From Chrysogorgia sp. JL179-B06 (Eukaryota; Cnidaria; Anthozoa; Scleralcyonacea; Chrysogorgiidae), in contig JAYKKM010000437.1 in assembly GCA_035772405.1 (NCBI GenBank), positions 8,154,501 to 8,218,500 of the forward strand: a DNA stretch of 64,000 bases, given 5' to 3'. The translations under genes were made by a program, and so were the position numbers. The stretch's first letter is position 1; every line of letters starts with the position of its first letter. Positions 7,195 through 19,010 of the stretch are shown one piece after another. The notes under the pieces are model-generated. The model was not told the origin of the DNA and did not search any database. It was given only the letters and a program-made list of their open reading frames with translations.

Positions 7195-9400
7195 TGTCGA
7201 TAAGAAGAATTTCGACGAGGCTAAGAGTTGTCATATTTGTAGCGTTGAGTACACCAGCGCTGACGTTAGAGTGAGAGACCACTGTCATGTGTCAGGTAAG
7301 TACAGAGGGTCTGCACATCGTGACTGTAATGTGAACTTTAAGTTGACTGATAAAATCCCTGTGATCTTTCACAACTTACGTGGCTACGATAGTCATTTCA
7401 TTATGCAGGAGATTGGTAAGTTTAGTCAAGACATAAATGTGATACCGAACAACATGGAGAAGTACATGGCGTTCATGCTTGGAAAAAACTTGGTATTTTT
7501 GGACAGCTTTCAGTTCATGGGTAGTGGTCTAGACAACTTGGTGAAGAACCTACCAAGGGACGCTTTCAAATACACGTCAGAAGTGTTTCGCGACGAGGGG
7601 TTGGCACTTATGACAAGAAAGGGGGTCTATCCCTATGATTACATGGACTCCTTTAATAAATTCGATGAGCGTGAGCTACCCTCCAAAAAAGATTTCTACA
7701 GCATTCTGAATGATGAGCACATCACGGAAGAAATGTACGAGCGTGCCATCGACGTGTGGGACTACTTTGACGTTGAGAGTATGGGTGGGTATCACGACCT
7801 GTATTTGAAAAGTGATGTGCTGTTGCTTACCGACGTTTTTGAGAACTTTAGAAAGACATGTCATCGCGAGTATAAATTAGACCCGTGTCATTATTTCACA
7901 TCGCCTGGATTGGCTTGGGACGCTATGTTAAAGATGACTGGAGTAGAACTTGAACTATTGTCTAACATTAACATGTTCCAGTTTGTAGAATTAGGTATGC
8001 GTGGTGGTGTGAGCTACATATGCAACAGACACGGCGTGGCGAATAATAAATACATGGAAGGGTATGACAAAGAGCAAGAGTCGAAGTATTTGATGTACCT
8101 TGACGCCAACAATTTGTATGGATGGGCGATGAGTCGAAGTCTACCTACGGGTGGCTTCAAGTGGTTGACTGAGAAAGAAATAGAAAAAGTTAATCTATGC
8201 GACTATCACAACGATAGTAAAAAGGGCTTACTGCTTGAAGTCGACTTGGAGTATCCAGCTCATTTACATGACCTACACAACGATTACCCGGTGGCTCCCG
8301 AGAAGATGGAGATAACTGTCGACATGTTGTCAGAGTACTGCACGAAAATCAAAAATAAGTTTAATGTGAGTGTTGGCGGTGTGAAGAAGTTGGTGACTAA
8401 TTTGAAGGATAAAAAAAAGTATGTGTGTCACTACGGAAATCTGCAGTTGTATGTGGATCTTGGATTAAAAATCAATAAGATTCATAGGGTCCTACAGTTT
8501 GACCAATCCAAGTGGTTGGGCAAGTACATTGACTTTAACACAGTCAAAAGAACCGCGGCTAAGAACGCTTTTGAGAAGGACTTCTTCAAGTTGATGAATA
8601 ATAGTGTGTTCGGAAAAACGATGGAAAATTTGAGGAAGCGTGTGGACGTAAGATTAGTGACCACTGCGAAGAAATTAGAAAAGCTTGTCTCGAAGCCGAC
8701 GTTTGTGTCTTGCAAAATATTTAGCGAGAATTTAGTCGCTGTCCACAAAGTTAAAGAAACGTTGACACTAAATAGACCCGCATATGTGGGTATGTGTATA
8801 CTAGACTTGAGTAAAACGTTGATGTACAATTTTCACTACAATTATATTATGAAAAAGTACTCTAGCGACACCTGTAGATTGCACTTCACTGACACTGACA
8901 GTCTGTTGTACTCGATCAAAACTGACGACGTTTATTCCGACTTTATGATGGAGTGCGAAAAGTTTGATAATAGCGACTACCCTGCAGACAGCCCATTCTT
9001 CTTTAGAGAGAATAAGAAAGTTATTGGGAAGATGAAGGATGAGTGCGCTGGAACGCCAATTGTCGAGTTCGTCGGGTTGCGCAGTAAAATGTACAGCTAT
9101 TTAAAAGAGGGTGGAGGTGGCGGGAAAACCGCTAAAGGTATTAGAAAAAATATAATTAAAAAGGTAATCAGACATGAAGATTACAAAAGCGTGTTACTAG
9201 AGCAGAAACAATTGCGACACACGATGAAGACCATTAGAAGTGTCAAACATCAGATTGGTAGCTACGAAATTAATAAAGTATCGCTGTCCTGCTTTGACGA
9301 CAAACGATACCTTTTAGAGAATGGTATTGACTCCTACGCGTATGGTCACAAAAACATTGTAGTGAGAGATACCACTGAGAGTAGTGAACAAACAGACTAA
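7133..9400 (+). CDS. polB: family-B DNA polymerase, endonuclease-VII-like insert, exonuclease and polymerase domains (frame 2)
   Basis: This frame continues the polymerase and overlaps the first by 62 bp; homologous sequence begins near 7170. Residues about 33-66 contain CHIC...DHCHVSGKYRG...CN, the recombination-endonuclease-VII-like Zn motif typical of Polinton/adintovirus PolB. Exonuclease motif II is HNLRGYDSH (about 79-87) and motif III YLKSDVLLLTD (about 223-233). Polymerase motif A is DANNLYGWAM (about 323), motif B NNSVFGKT (about 488) and motif C DTDSLLY (about 586), followed by GLRSKMYSY. All catalytic Asp residues of the three polymerase motifs are present, so apart from the single frame break this gene looks intact. 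It is the last gene of the cluster and ends 84 bp before a strong hairpin. Confidence 0.9.
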   Translation: MLNIVKKHLRVTLNKEMTLTDVDKKNFDEAKSCHICSVEYTSADVRVRDHCHVSGKYRGSAHRDCNVNFKLTDKIPVIFHNLRGYDSHFIMQEIGKFSQDINVIPNNMEKYMAFMLGKNLVFLDSFQFMGSGLDNLVKNLPRDAFKYTSEVFRDEGLALMTRKGVYPYDYMDSFNKFDERELPSKKDFYSILNDEHITEEMYERAIDVWDYFDVESMGGYHDLYLKSDVLLLTDVFENFRKTCHREYKLDPCHYFTSPGLAWDAMLKMTGVELELLSNINMFQFVELGMRGGVSYICNRHGVANNKYMEGYDKEQESKYLMYLDANNLYGWAMSRSLPTGGFKWLTEKEIEKVNLCDYHNDSKKGLLLEVDLEYPAHLHDLHNDYPVAPEKMEITVDMLSEYCTKIKNKFNVSVGGVKKLVTNLKDKKKYVCHYGNLQLYVDLGLKINKIHRVLQFDQSKWLGKYIDFNTVKRTAAKNAFEKDFFKLMNNSVFGKTMENLRKRVDVRLVTTAKKLEKLVSKPTFVSCKIFSENLVAVHKVKETLTLNRPAYVGMCILDLSKTLMYNFHYNYIMKKYSSDTCRLHFTDTDSLLYSIKTDDVYSDFMMECEKFDNSDYPADSPFFFRENKKVIGKMKDECAGTPIVEFVGLRSKMYSYLKEGGGGGKTAKGIRKNIIKKVIRHEDYKSVLLEQKQLRHTMKTIRSVKHQIGSYEINKVSLSCFDDKRYLLENGIDSYAYGHKNIVVRDTTESSEQTD

Positions 9401-9484
9401 TTCGTAGAGTAGTTGGCTATTTGTTAGTCAATGTTGTTAGCCAATCAAAAGAGCATCATTTTGCTATCCATTTGGATAAACATC

Positions 9485-9519
9485 ACCACTAGACTTGAAA
9501 ATCTAGTGGTTTTTTTTTT
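9485..9519 (+). terminator. 9-bp perfect hairpin plus ten T after polB
   Basis: ACCACTAGA (9485-9493) and TCTAGTGGT (9502-9510) form a perfect stem with an 8-base loop, followed at once by an unbroken run of T to 9519. It is the strongest of three hairpin/T-tract signals at cluster ends in this element and is a natural 3'-end signal for the polymerase cluster. Confidence 0.6.
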
Positions 9520-9552
9520 CGCGCGTGAGTTGAGACAGCAGTAGTTTGTTGA

Positions 9553-9700
9553 AAAAAAATGTGAAAACGTTGAAACAACACTCTCTATTTTTTAAATATG
9601 TGAAAATGTTGAAACGACACTTTCTTTTTTAAATATGTGAAAAATGTGAAACGACACATTCTACTTTTTTAAAAAACATGCAAAAATATTGAAATGTCAC
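9553..9700. repeat. degenerate tandem repeat at right edge of the virus-like element
   Basis: Three to four copies of a roughly 45-50-bp unit of the form GTGAAAA(C/T)GTTGAAAC(A/G)ACAC followed by a T/A-rich stretch lie just outside the terminal hairpin. No gene is seen. They may mark the element's terminal region or a decayed flank; no terminal inverted repeat can be tested because the left end is outside the window. Confidence 0.45.
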
Positions 9701-10003
9701 ATTATTAGCATATAAATCGAGTTTGTGGTCTTATTTGATGTATGTTGTAAATTTAGAATTACCGAAATGACATCGAACTTTTGGGGGTTTGGGATTTGGT
9801 GTAAATTTGGTAATGTTTTGGTGATTATATTCGCGTTCAATATTGAATGTGTAAAAATTGAGCTCGTACCCCCACTCTCTATACTACTATTCTTGAGTGT
9901 ATTTTTTCTTGTGTGGTTTGATTCTGTATATATAAATGAAAAAGTTTAAGAATTTAATCTTTTCTCTGACTTCTGTAACTTATGTTTATCAGACATATCA
10001 TCA

Positions 10004-10230
10004 TTGTTCAATGAATTATATGACCATATGTTCGACTCTGCAGTTGATGACAACCATGTTTATGGACTCATCAAACAAATCATCAAGTGCTACTGCAAAG
10101 TCAGACTTTACCACCTTGGTAAGGAAGCCACACAGCATCTCTGTGGAAAGAAAATAAGAAAAAACTTAGTAAACTGGTCCTGTTTAACTGCACAGGCTGT
10201 CGAAACATCACTACCACCAACATCAACAAT
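10004..10230 (+). pseudogene. degraded transposase-like C-terminal fragment
   Basis: Over about 70 codons, the pattern GLIKQIIKCYCKVRLYHLGK followed, in a shifted frame, by a K-x-IRKxLSKLVLF-type motif resembles the C-terminus of a transposase-related family common in cnidarian genomes. The reading frame breaks near 10160 and nothing convincing lies upstream between 9725 and 10000. The match is by memory of the motif only; it could be chance. Confidence 0.25.
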
Positions 10231-10346
10231 CTTTCTCGAGACTACACTAACCTAGAGTATCTGACTACCGCTGAGACCATCAAAATGCCAGTCACTATTA
10301 CCAACATCAGCAATCTTTATGAAGAATACATTCATTATCACTGGTT

Positions 10347-10402
10347 GGTTAAAGAGAAGAAAGATGGTTAAAGAGAAGGAAGATGGTTAAGAGAAGGAAG
10401 AT
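10347..10402. repeat. 18-19-bp tandem repeat, three copies
   Basis: Three successive copies of GGTTAAAGAGAAGGAAGAT-like sequence with one-base differences. It directly follows the transposase-like remnant. Confidence 0.7.
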
Positions 10403-10638
10403 GCTAAAGATTTTAAAACCGGTTCCTTGAACCACCAAATATACTCAAAAGTTTACAATTTTCTCGAATAGATCAATAAAACTGGTGCACATACAGGTTA
10501 TCTCAAACACATGATTTACAAGAATACGTCTCTGACCGCACCAACATGTACACAGTCAACACTCTCAAAAATAGACCAAATACTGATTATCAATTGCAAT
10601 TTTTTTGCATCCGGCTGAACTCGAATTAAGAAATATAC

Positions 10639-10668
10639 ATAATAATAATAATAATAATAATAATAATA
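10639..10668. repeat. (AAT)n microsatellite
   Basis: About ten uninterrupted AAT units. Confidence 0.9.
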
Positions 10669-11286
10669 GATGATATATTTTTACTCAAAGAAAACTCGGG
10701 GTAATGATTAAAATAGGTTGTCCATGCATTCATAAAATCTACCAGATGGGGTTATCTAATTCGGGCTTTAATACATCATACTAAAATACACTTTTTAGTC
10801 ACAACTCACAAGTACTCACCGACGGTACTCACACAATAATCGAAATAGCTATATTTCAAGACTTACCATAGCGGTTGTCCGTAGTAAAGCTTGTTAAGTT
10901 GATCAAATTTTCCGAATTCTTTTAGTCCTCTGGCAGTGTTCCATATTCTGAGTAAATTCTGAATGATAACGACCTTCATCAGTTCAAAGTTGTTATCACC
11001 GATACTGAGAGCTCGTACCATCGAACTCGCAAATTCCGTTTTTCACAAGAATTTGGGGCCAAACAACTACAATTTCTCTCTCAAAATGCTTCGCGTGTCC
11101 TCTCTTTCTCGTAATAAAAAAAATTGTCCGATCCCGAAAGAGAAAATGCTTTAAAACACGAAAACTCTAACTGCGCAACAGTAAATAATAAGCGAAGTGG
11201 GACCTTCCAATATGGCCGCCGCGAGCAACCGGAAGCTTCATTTTCAGACAATACATGCTCTATCCAGTCTATATATAGATCAGTGG

Positions 11287-11560
11287 CTGTGACACGACAA
11301 AGCCCGCTATCAATACCGCTGACTATGTTTGTTTTGCCGCAATCGCAGCGATTATATGGAAACAGGTACGATCGTTAAAGTTTCTTAACACAAACAATTT
11401 ATGCACATCACTACTATTTGTTATTAACATGTCTCTTCATTTTCTACCAAAATTTATCGCCTTTATTAACATCAATTTACAACACATTCCTTTCTTTTCT
11501 CCCCACTTCGTCAACTCCAATATCCTGTAATACTAATTGGCTTATAAATATTCACCTTAA
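11287..11560 (+). repeat. direct duplicate, copy 1
   Basis: This 274-bp block recurs at 12176-12483 in the same orientation with roughly 90% identity by eye. Copy 1 lacks about 30 bp (around 11,478) present in copy 2. Both contain the phrase CCGCTATCAATACCGCTGAC. No coding function evident. Confidence 0.8.
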
Positions 11561-12175
11561 TCTGTCACATCCTTCTATAATTAATCCGTCATTCTCTGAC
11601 CTTCTAACAAAAACCCTTCCAAAAATTATTAACGTCATACCATATTTAACTTACACAAAAACGTTCACAACAATCCAAAACACGTGTTGTTATAAATATT
11701 GCTCGCCATCATCACATCATCTAATTCTTAAGTCAAAACAATTCTTTAATAAATCTCTCCTTAAATACTAATACTCCACTAATAACTATTTTCATATAAC
11801 TACATGTACTCTCATTATCGTGCTCGTCCACTCAACGAAACTTACTTTCATTAAAAATATTTTTACTTTTTCCATGCATTTTTTTACAAGTCTACATCCT
11901 CCCAATAACTTTTTATCACCACACTTCCTTTCCCGTTCGCCTACCTATATAAAATACGCTATATTCCAATCCATCAATACTAATCTATCTCTTAGTATTC
12001 TTACTTCACAATTACAAATGTCTTTCAACATAATTGATCTAATGCTTACTAACTTAACACACTTATTTTTCAAATAAGCCTTACTGATAACATCAACGGC
12101 AATGAAAAGCTGTGCTTGCGATAGTAAAAGACACTTGTCTTTGTTTCCTTCGTCCATAGCCATAGCTTTGATTAC

Positions 12176-12483
12176 CTGTGACAAGACAAAGCCCGCTATC
12201 AATACCGCTGACTATGTTTGTTTTGTCGCGATCGCTGCAGCTATTATATGGAAACAGGTGCGATCGTTAAAGTTTCTTAACACAAACAATTTCTGCACAT
12301 CACTACTATTTATTATTAATATGTCTCTTCATTTTCTACCAAAATTTCTCGCCTTTATTTACATCCATTTACGACCAAACTGGGGAGAGAATAAAAAGAT
12401 CACACCACATTCCTTTCTGGCACCCCACTTCGTCACACCCCAATATCCTGTAATACTAATTAGCTTATAAATATTCACCTTAA
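12176..12483 (+). repeat. direct duplicate, copy 2
   Basis: Second copy of the block at 11287-11560, carrying an extra segment of about 30 bp around 12,371-12,402. The roughly 615 bp between copies is not shared. Confidence 0.8.
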
Positions 12484-13104
12484 ACTGATTGTCCAGCTAA
12501 TGCTTTGCACGCTTGTGTTATTGTTTTGATTAGTGAAACTGGCTTCTAACCTAGCTAACTACCTCAATTTATTACGTTTTCTTGTTGTTTGGTTATCTTC
12601 TTACGACATAATAAGCTGTTTACAAAAGTCATTTAAATCAATTTGTATAGTGATGTCACTCAAGAGTTTGTCGAATATTGTGAACCGCACTCTTCGTGCC
12701 GTCGTCTGTCAGCGTGTTCTATAATATTCTCAACGGCTTCGATTACGATGGCCTTGTCCAATACAATGGCAATGATTTACAGCAGTGAGCGTTCGTTTCT
12801 AACGCAATATCTGTTCCTCTACTCATAGAATATATGGAATATAATTAGGATCTTGCCATGAAACTGTGCATCTTGAAGGAAACTACGAGCAAACGGCAAA
12901 CAACGAGCGACTGATATCTGTCTCAAAACTGAATTAATCGCACTTTCTGCAACATCTTCCCCAAAAATGAAGTCACATACAAAACGGCGAAACACATCAA
13001 CTTTTAAAAACACTAAACCCAACAACTCATACTACAGGAAAAGCCACCTAGCACTCTCCGACGATAAAACGACGCAATGCCATCACTCCTTCCCAGTACT
13101 TTAT

Positions 13105-14005
13105 TACCGAACCCTCCATCTGTACCATCTACACCATCTGCACCATCGGTGATACTCTCCATCTATTCCAAGTCCCCTACCATCTGTTACAATCTGTTAC
13201 CGTCTGTTACCGTCTGTTACCATCTGCACCATCGGTACCATCGGTAGCATCCGTCCTACTCCCCATCTATTCTAAGTCCCCTACCATCTGTTACAATCTG
13301 TTACCGTCTGTTACCATCTGCTACCATCTGCTACGATCGGTTACTACCTGCTACCGTCTGTTACCGTCTGTTACCATCGGTACCATCGGTAGCATCCGTC
13401 CTACTCTCCATCTATTGTAAGTCCCCTACCATCTGTTACAATCTGTTACCGTCTGCTACCATCTGCTACGATTTGTTACTACCTGCTACCGTCTGTTACC
13501 GTCTGTTACCATCTGCACCATCGGTACCATCAGTAGCATCCGTCCTACTCTCCATATATTCTAAGTCCCCTACCATCTGTTACAATCTGTTACCGTCTGT
13601 TACCGTCTGCTACCATCTGCTACGATCTGTTACTACCCGCTACCGTCTGTTACCGTCTGTTACCATCTGCACCATCGGTACCATCGGTAGCATCCGTCCT
13701 ACTCTCCATCTATTGTAAGTCCCCTACCATCTGTTACAATCTGTTACCGTCTGTTACCGTCTGCTACCATCTGCTACGATCTGTTACTACCTGCTACCGT
13801 CTGTTACCATCTGCACCATCGGTACCATCGGTAGCATCCATCCTACTCTCCATCTATTGTAACCCCTACCATCTGTTACAATCTGTTACCGTCTGTTACC
13901 GTCTGCTACCATCTGCTACGATCTGTTACTACCTGCTACCGTATGTTACCGCCTGTTACCATCTGTACCATCGGTACCATCGGTAGCATCCGTCCTACTC
14001 TTCAT
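13105..14005. repeat. higher-order minisatellite (about 150-bp unit built on a 10-bp word)
   Basis: The basic word is about 10 bp (CTGTTACCGT and variants such as CTGCTACCAT). Every 143-152 bp the word array is broken by a spacer containing CATCCGTCCTACTCTCCATC and GTAAGTCCCCTACC, seen near 13,248, 13,391, 13,538, 13,690, 13,837 and 13,987, with an earlier variant near 13,150. The array therefore has two levels of periodicity. Confidence 0.85.
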
Positions 14006-14199
14006 AATGGATTGTTATATTACTTTTATTGACAAGACCGACGCTAATGATCCCACTAGGAGAGAACTCTTTTGGATACTTAATAGAACAGATGATGTTT
14101 AGTATTGCCTATTTCTATGGCATTTGTTATTTTATTACTCGTGCAACTGTGGTAGCCAGAGTCTTAAAATGGGCTCTATTTTTTTCCTTTTTAGTCATG

Positions 14200-14600
14200 T
14201 CGAGAATCTGCAATACCGTTAGGCTTTGCGAAACATACAAGAAATGCAGTCATCCCGATAGGCATTGCGAAACTAATGCATGTATTCTTGTTGTCAATGA
14301 ATCGCAGTGTGAAAAGCATTTTGACCTGCATTAAACCCGCAAAGACCTGCATTAAGCCCGCAAACTAATGCAAAGATTCTCTCCAGGATAACTGGATGAG
14401 AGAAACACAGATGAGAAGAACTCGCAGAACCGTGGACGAAACGTCAACATGACAACATATTCAATGCAAGCGAATTGAAGCGAGTTCGAACTTTCGCTTT
14501 ATTGGCAATGAATCGCAGTTGGAAAAGTTTACCGACACCTGTGAACCCGCAAACCATTGCAAAGATTCTCTCGAAGATGAGAGAAACACGTCTGCAGGTG
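14200..14600 (+). repeat. diverged local duplication
   Basis: The segments around 14,297-14,405 and 14,502-14,592 share AATGAATCGCAGT, CCCGCAAA, GCAAAGATTCTCTC and GATGAGAGAAACAC in the same order, so this is an old, partly eroded tandem duplication. No coding function. Confidence 0.5.
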
Positions 14601-15330
14601 AGAGATCTGCAATCATGAAGACGGAATGGACAGCCGAAGGACAGGAAAATATTATATTATGCTGTGTTGACATTTATCCCGTGAAACTCCGTAATATTAA
14701 TCATTATGAAACGTTGTGTTTTTGTCCGATTTAAATCAATTCTATATCGAAATGATCACTTGAATCTGGCGAATTGAACGCTGTAGGTTTCGTCCACTTA
14801 AAATGTGAAGATCAGATGTTATATGAGAAAATGCGTAACTAAGCGATAACTTTAAAGCGAGACTCGTCTTTAAAATCAAAGGACATGACTTCAAGATCTA
14901 TAATTCGTCGTTTACCCTATGATTTAATGCTTTTATGTCCATTAAACCGATGTAATTTCGTAACAGATATGTTTCGTATACTTTGCCGTTGATTTTTATA
15001 TAAATTTTGACAAACGAAAGACCTTCAATCGAACAGATATTAGAAAAAATAGCATTTCCGTTAGTGTTCACATTAAATTTCGTCTGCGTGTTAGGCGTTC
15101 TGCATTGGGGGGCTAGCCTGTGTGTAGACGCCTGATTTTTCTTCGTCTTCATTTCTAGCCCAACTCATTTCTTCTAAAAGTTTCCCACTTTAAACGAGCG
15201 CTGCACAATGCCTTCAATGCCTGATTACAGAAATCAATGCATTAACAATTATCCTTTGTAATATAAGACAAGTGAGTGGGTTTTCTAATTCCAACTGTAT
15301 AACCTGTCACCAATGCATATCCCTAAAAGT
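14601..15330. other. no gene seen
   Basis: Only short frames without recognisable domains occur on either strand. A minus-strand frame (14,898-15,152) has ordinary composition but no family match that I recognise, and I do not call it. Confidence 0.4.
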
Positions 15331-15450
15331 AGCTCGAGTTAACGCCTAGCGGGCGTCTTGTTTTAATTAAACTAGGTTAATATTCGGTTATGTAAAGTAG
15401 CTATGGTTGAAGGTATAAAATCTTGTCTATTTTGTAATTTGGGTTTATAT

Positions 15451-15477
15451 TGTGATAAAGACGAAAGTCGAAACGTC
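15451..15477 (+). ncRNA. possible decayed hammerhead ribozyme core at a retroelement end
   Basis: The string GAC-GAAA-GTC followed by GAAACGTC has the stem II, GAAA and short helix III plus GTC arrangement of Penelope-type hammerheads. The expected CTGATGA is replaced by GTGATAA, and stem I pairing is poor. It lies about 75 bp before a (TA)n tract, the same layout as the better ribozymes below. Probably a dead copy from another PLE family, or chance. Confidence 0.3.
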
Positions 15478-15548
15478 AAATGATGTATAGTTGTTGACTA
15501 ACTTATATAATTTTTTGCTTTTATCATGGTGAAAGGCTACCTCTTGAT

Positions 15549-15549
<1 letters not shown>

Positions 15550-15638
<89 letters not shown>

Positions 15639-15655
15639 ATATATATATATATATA
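15550..15655. repeat. (TA)n tract
   Basis: Nearly pure TA dinucleotides with a short interruption near 15,630, directly adjoining the 276-bp tandem array. Confidence 0.95.
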
Positions 15656-17281
<1,626 letters not shown>

Positions 17282-17283
17282 GT

Positions 17284-17496
17284 TAATACTAAGTCCAACC
17301 ACCCACCAGCCGTCTTGAAGAACATCCCGATAGGAATCAACAAACGACTTTCAGAGATATCCTCCAACGAAGAAGTATTTAATAACGCAGCGCCTGCCTA
17401 CCAGAAAGCCTTAGACGACAACGGATACAACTACAAACTAAACTACGAGAAACCTGATCAACCCAAAGCAAACAGAAAACGCAACATTATTTGGTA

Positions 17497-17534
<38 letters not shown>

Positions 17535-18170
17535 TACGATCACAACGTCAAAACAAACATCGGCAAAGAATTTCTGAATACAATAGATAAATGTTTCCCG
17601 ACTAATAATAAACTCCACAAGATTTTTAATCGGAATACCACAAAGATTTCGTACAGCTGCATGCCGAACGTGGGAGCCATAATCGAGGGAAACAACAAGA
17701 AACTGTTGCGGAACAGCGTAAACCCCGAGCTCGAGAGGAAATGCAACTGCCCGAAAGATGCAAAGTGCCCCCTGGACGGTGAATGTCTCTCCAAAGACAT
17801 TGTCTACCGTGCAACAGTAACCTGCGGCAATGCAACTGAAACGTACGTTGGCCTGACCGCAACCAGCTTCAAATCCAGTTACGCAAACCATAAGGCCTCA
17901 TTCAAAACGGAAACAAAACGAAACGCAACAGAACTGAGCAAACATATTTGGAATCTGAAAGACAAAAATTTGAACTACGCTATCAAATGGAACATTTTAT
18001 GCTGTGCTCCCCACTATTCTAATATCACGAAACGATGTAATTTATGTATAGAAGAGAAGTTTTATATTTTATGCAAACCGGAGAGCGCAACTTTGAACAA
18101 ACGGAACGAACTAATTAGTAAGTGTAGACATAAAGCGAAATTTCTGTTAAGGAACGTCTTCACGAGTTAA
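17284..18170 (+). pseudogene. C-terminal PLE polyprotein fragment with GIY-YIG-type region, frame broken by poly-C
   Basis: The first frame (to about 17,500) has a conserved-looking [20 protein letters not shown] stretch and ends in IWYNPP. The second frame (17,535-18,170) resumes and includes SYSCMPN, a Cys cluster CNCPKDAKCPLDGEC, the nuclease-like IVYRATVTC then TYVGLTATSFKSSYANHK, and KRCNLCIEEK. Y-x-G-L-T with the following R/K-x-x-x-H pattern fits a GIY-YIG fold. The frames are separated by 35 C, expanded from proline codons, which shifts the frame by one. No start codon belongs to this fragment. Confidence 0.7.
17500..17534. repeat. poly-C tract of 35
   Basis: An uninterrupted homopolymer inside the PLE1 coding sequence at the IWYNPP motif. 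Exact length is uncertain by nature. Confidence 0.9.
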
Positions 18171-18277
18171 ACACGCAAAGTCTCTAATTACAGGCGTGAT
18201 CTCATAATGTTATAAGATAGGCCAGTAACGGAAGATGTAATATGATGCTTGTGGTGCTGTAGGTGTTTTTATAAGTC

Positions 18278-18347
18278 ACATTTAGTCTAGCACTGATGAG
18301 TGCAGGTTCGCCTGTACGAAACAGAACTGTATGCAATAAACTAATGT
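18278..18347 (+). ncRNA. type I hammerhead ribozyme in PLE1 3' region
   Basis: All core elements are present in order: CTGATGA (18293-18299), a 7-bp stem II with TTCG loop (18300-18317, one G-U pair), GAAA (18318-18321), a four-pair helix III ACAG/CTGT with a two-base AA loop (18321-18330), and A as the base before the predicted cleavage site (after 18331). Stem I closes as GCA/TGC next to the core, then an internal loop and a second helix between ACATTTAGT (18278-18286) and ACTAATGT (18340-18347). Short helix III and a looped stem I are the known features of PLE hammerheads. Self-cleavage is predicted, not shown. Confidence 0.8.
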
Positions 18348-18437
18348 CGAAAGTGTAACCGTGTCCAGTTATTCTATATATTTGCTCTACCGATGGTATC
18401 GAGCACTCTCGAAACACAAACACAAGCTCTCTATTTG

Positions 18438-18591
<154 letters not shown>

Positions 18592-18669
18592 TAGAGTGCT
18601 GCGTAGACAGTGTTTTGAATATATAGCAAAGTGAAAAGGTGGTAAACTGCCAATAATTTAGTGACGAGA

Positions 18670-18704
18670 TACTGACGTTTCGAGCGGAGCCCTTCATCAG
18701 AGTA
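18670..18704 (-). ncRNA. hammerhead motif, PLE2 left arm
   Basis: Minus strand: TACT-CTGATGA, stem II GGGC-TCC-GCTC with one G-U pair and an extra A before it, GAAAC, GTC, then AGTA closing stem I. Helix III is just AC/GT without a loop, so it would work mainly as a dimer, as described for some minimal PLE hammerheads. Confidence 0.6.
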
Positions 18705-19010
18705 AGACGAGATGAAATAAAATAAATAGGGCTTATATAATGCCAAAAGGGTGTCACAGGTAGAAAGTGGCCAATCAAATGCACGGGAAATAAACTAACT
18801 AATAATTAATGAGATGGGAAAAGTTAAATCATTTGCTATTTTTAAAGTCGATCAATAAGCAGACTGAGGGGGTGGGAAAAATGACAGGTCCAATATTCAA
18901 GGGGATTAGGCGATAATAATAGAAACAAAAACTTGAAAAGCAATGAAAGTGCATAAGCTGATGATAAAAAGTCCAAGCAAACTAAAATAATAATAAAAAC
19001 TTTTAGGAAG

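Larger units (their letters stand above)
10670..13104. other. gene-poor AT-rich stretch
   Basis: Apart from the duplicated block described separately I find no convincing coding sequence; open frames are short and low in complexity. A GC-richer patch near 11,190-11,240 includes CCAATATGGCCGCC, which resembles a YY1-type promoter site, but no gene can be attached to it. Confidence 0.4.
17284..18437 (+). mobile_element. 5'-truncated Penelope-like element 1 (PLE1)
   Basis: The fragment starts directly after a (TA)n tract, contains the end of a PLE-type polyprotein with a GIY-YIG-like nuclease region and, downstream of the stop, a hammerhead ribozyme, and ends at another (TA)n tract. PLEs use a telomerase-related reverse transcriptase with a GIY-YIG endonuclease and often carry hammerheads in their terminal repeats. 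The reverse transcriptase itself is missing here. Confidence 0.7.

Noticed and set aside
1..9519. Bacterial or phage contamination, suggested by packed genes and terminator-like hairpins
   Set aside because: The PolB type with endonuclease-VII-like insert and thymidine kinase fits eukaryotic Polinton/adintovirus relatives, and the sequence continues into eukaryotic repeats without an obvious join. A chimeric join cannot be fully excluded.
9725..9949. 74-codon frame after the virus-like element
   Set aside because: Hydrophobic AT-rich composition, no start context or family features; likely chance.
11418..12077. Several 85-120-codon frames
   Set aside because: Composition follows AT-rich, C-biased DNA (Ser, Thr, Leu, Asn runs) and part lies in a non-coding duplicated block.
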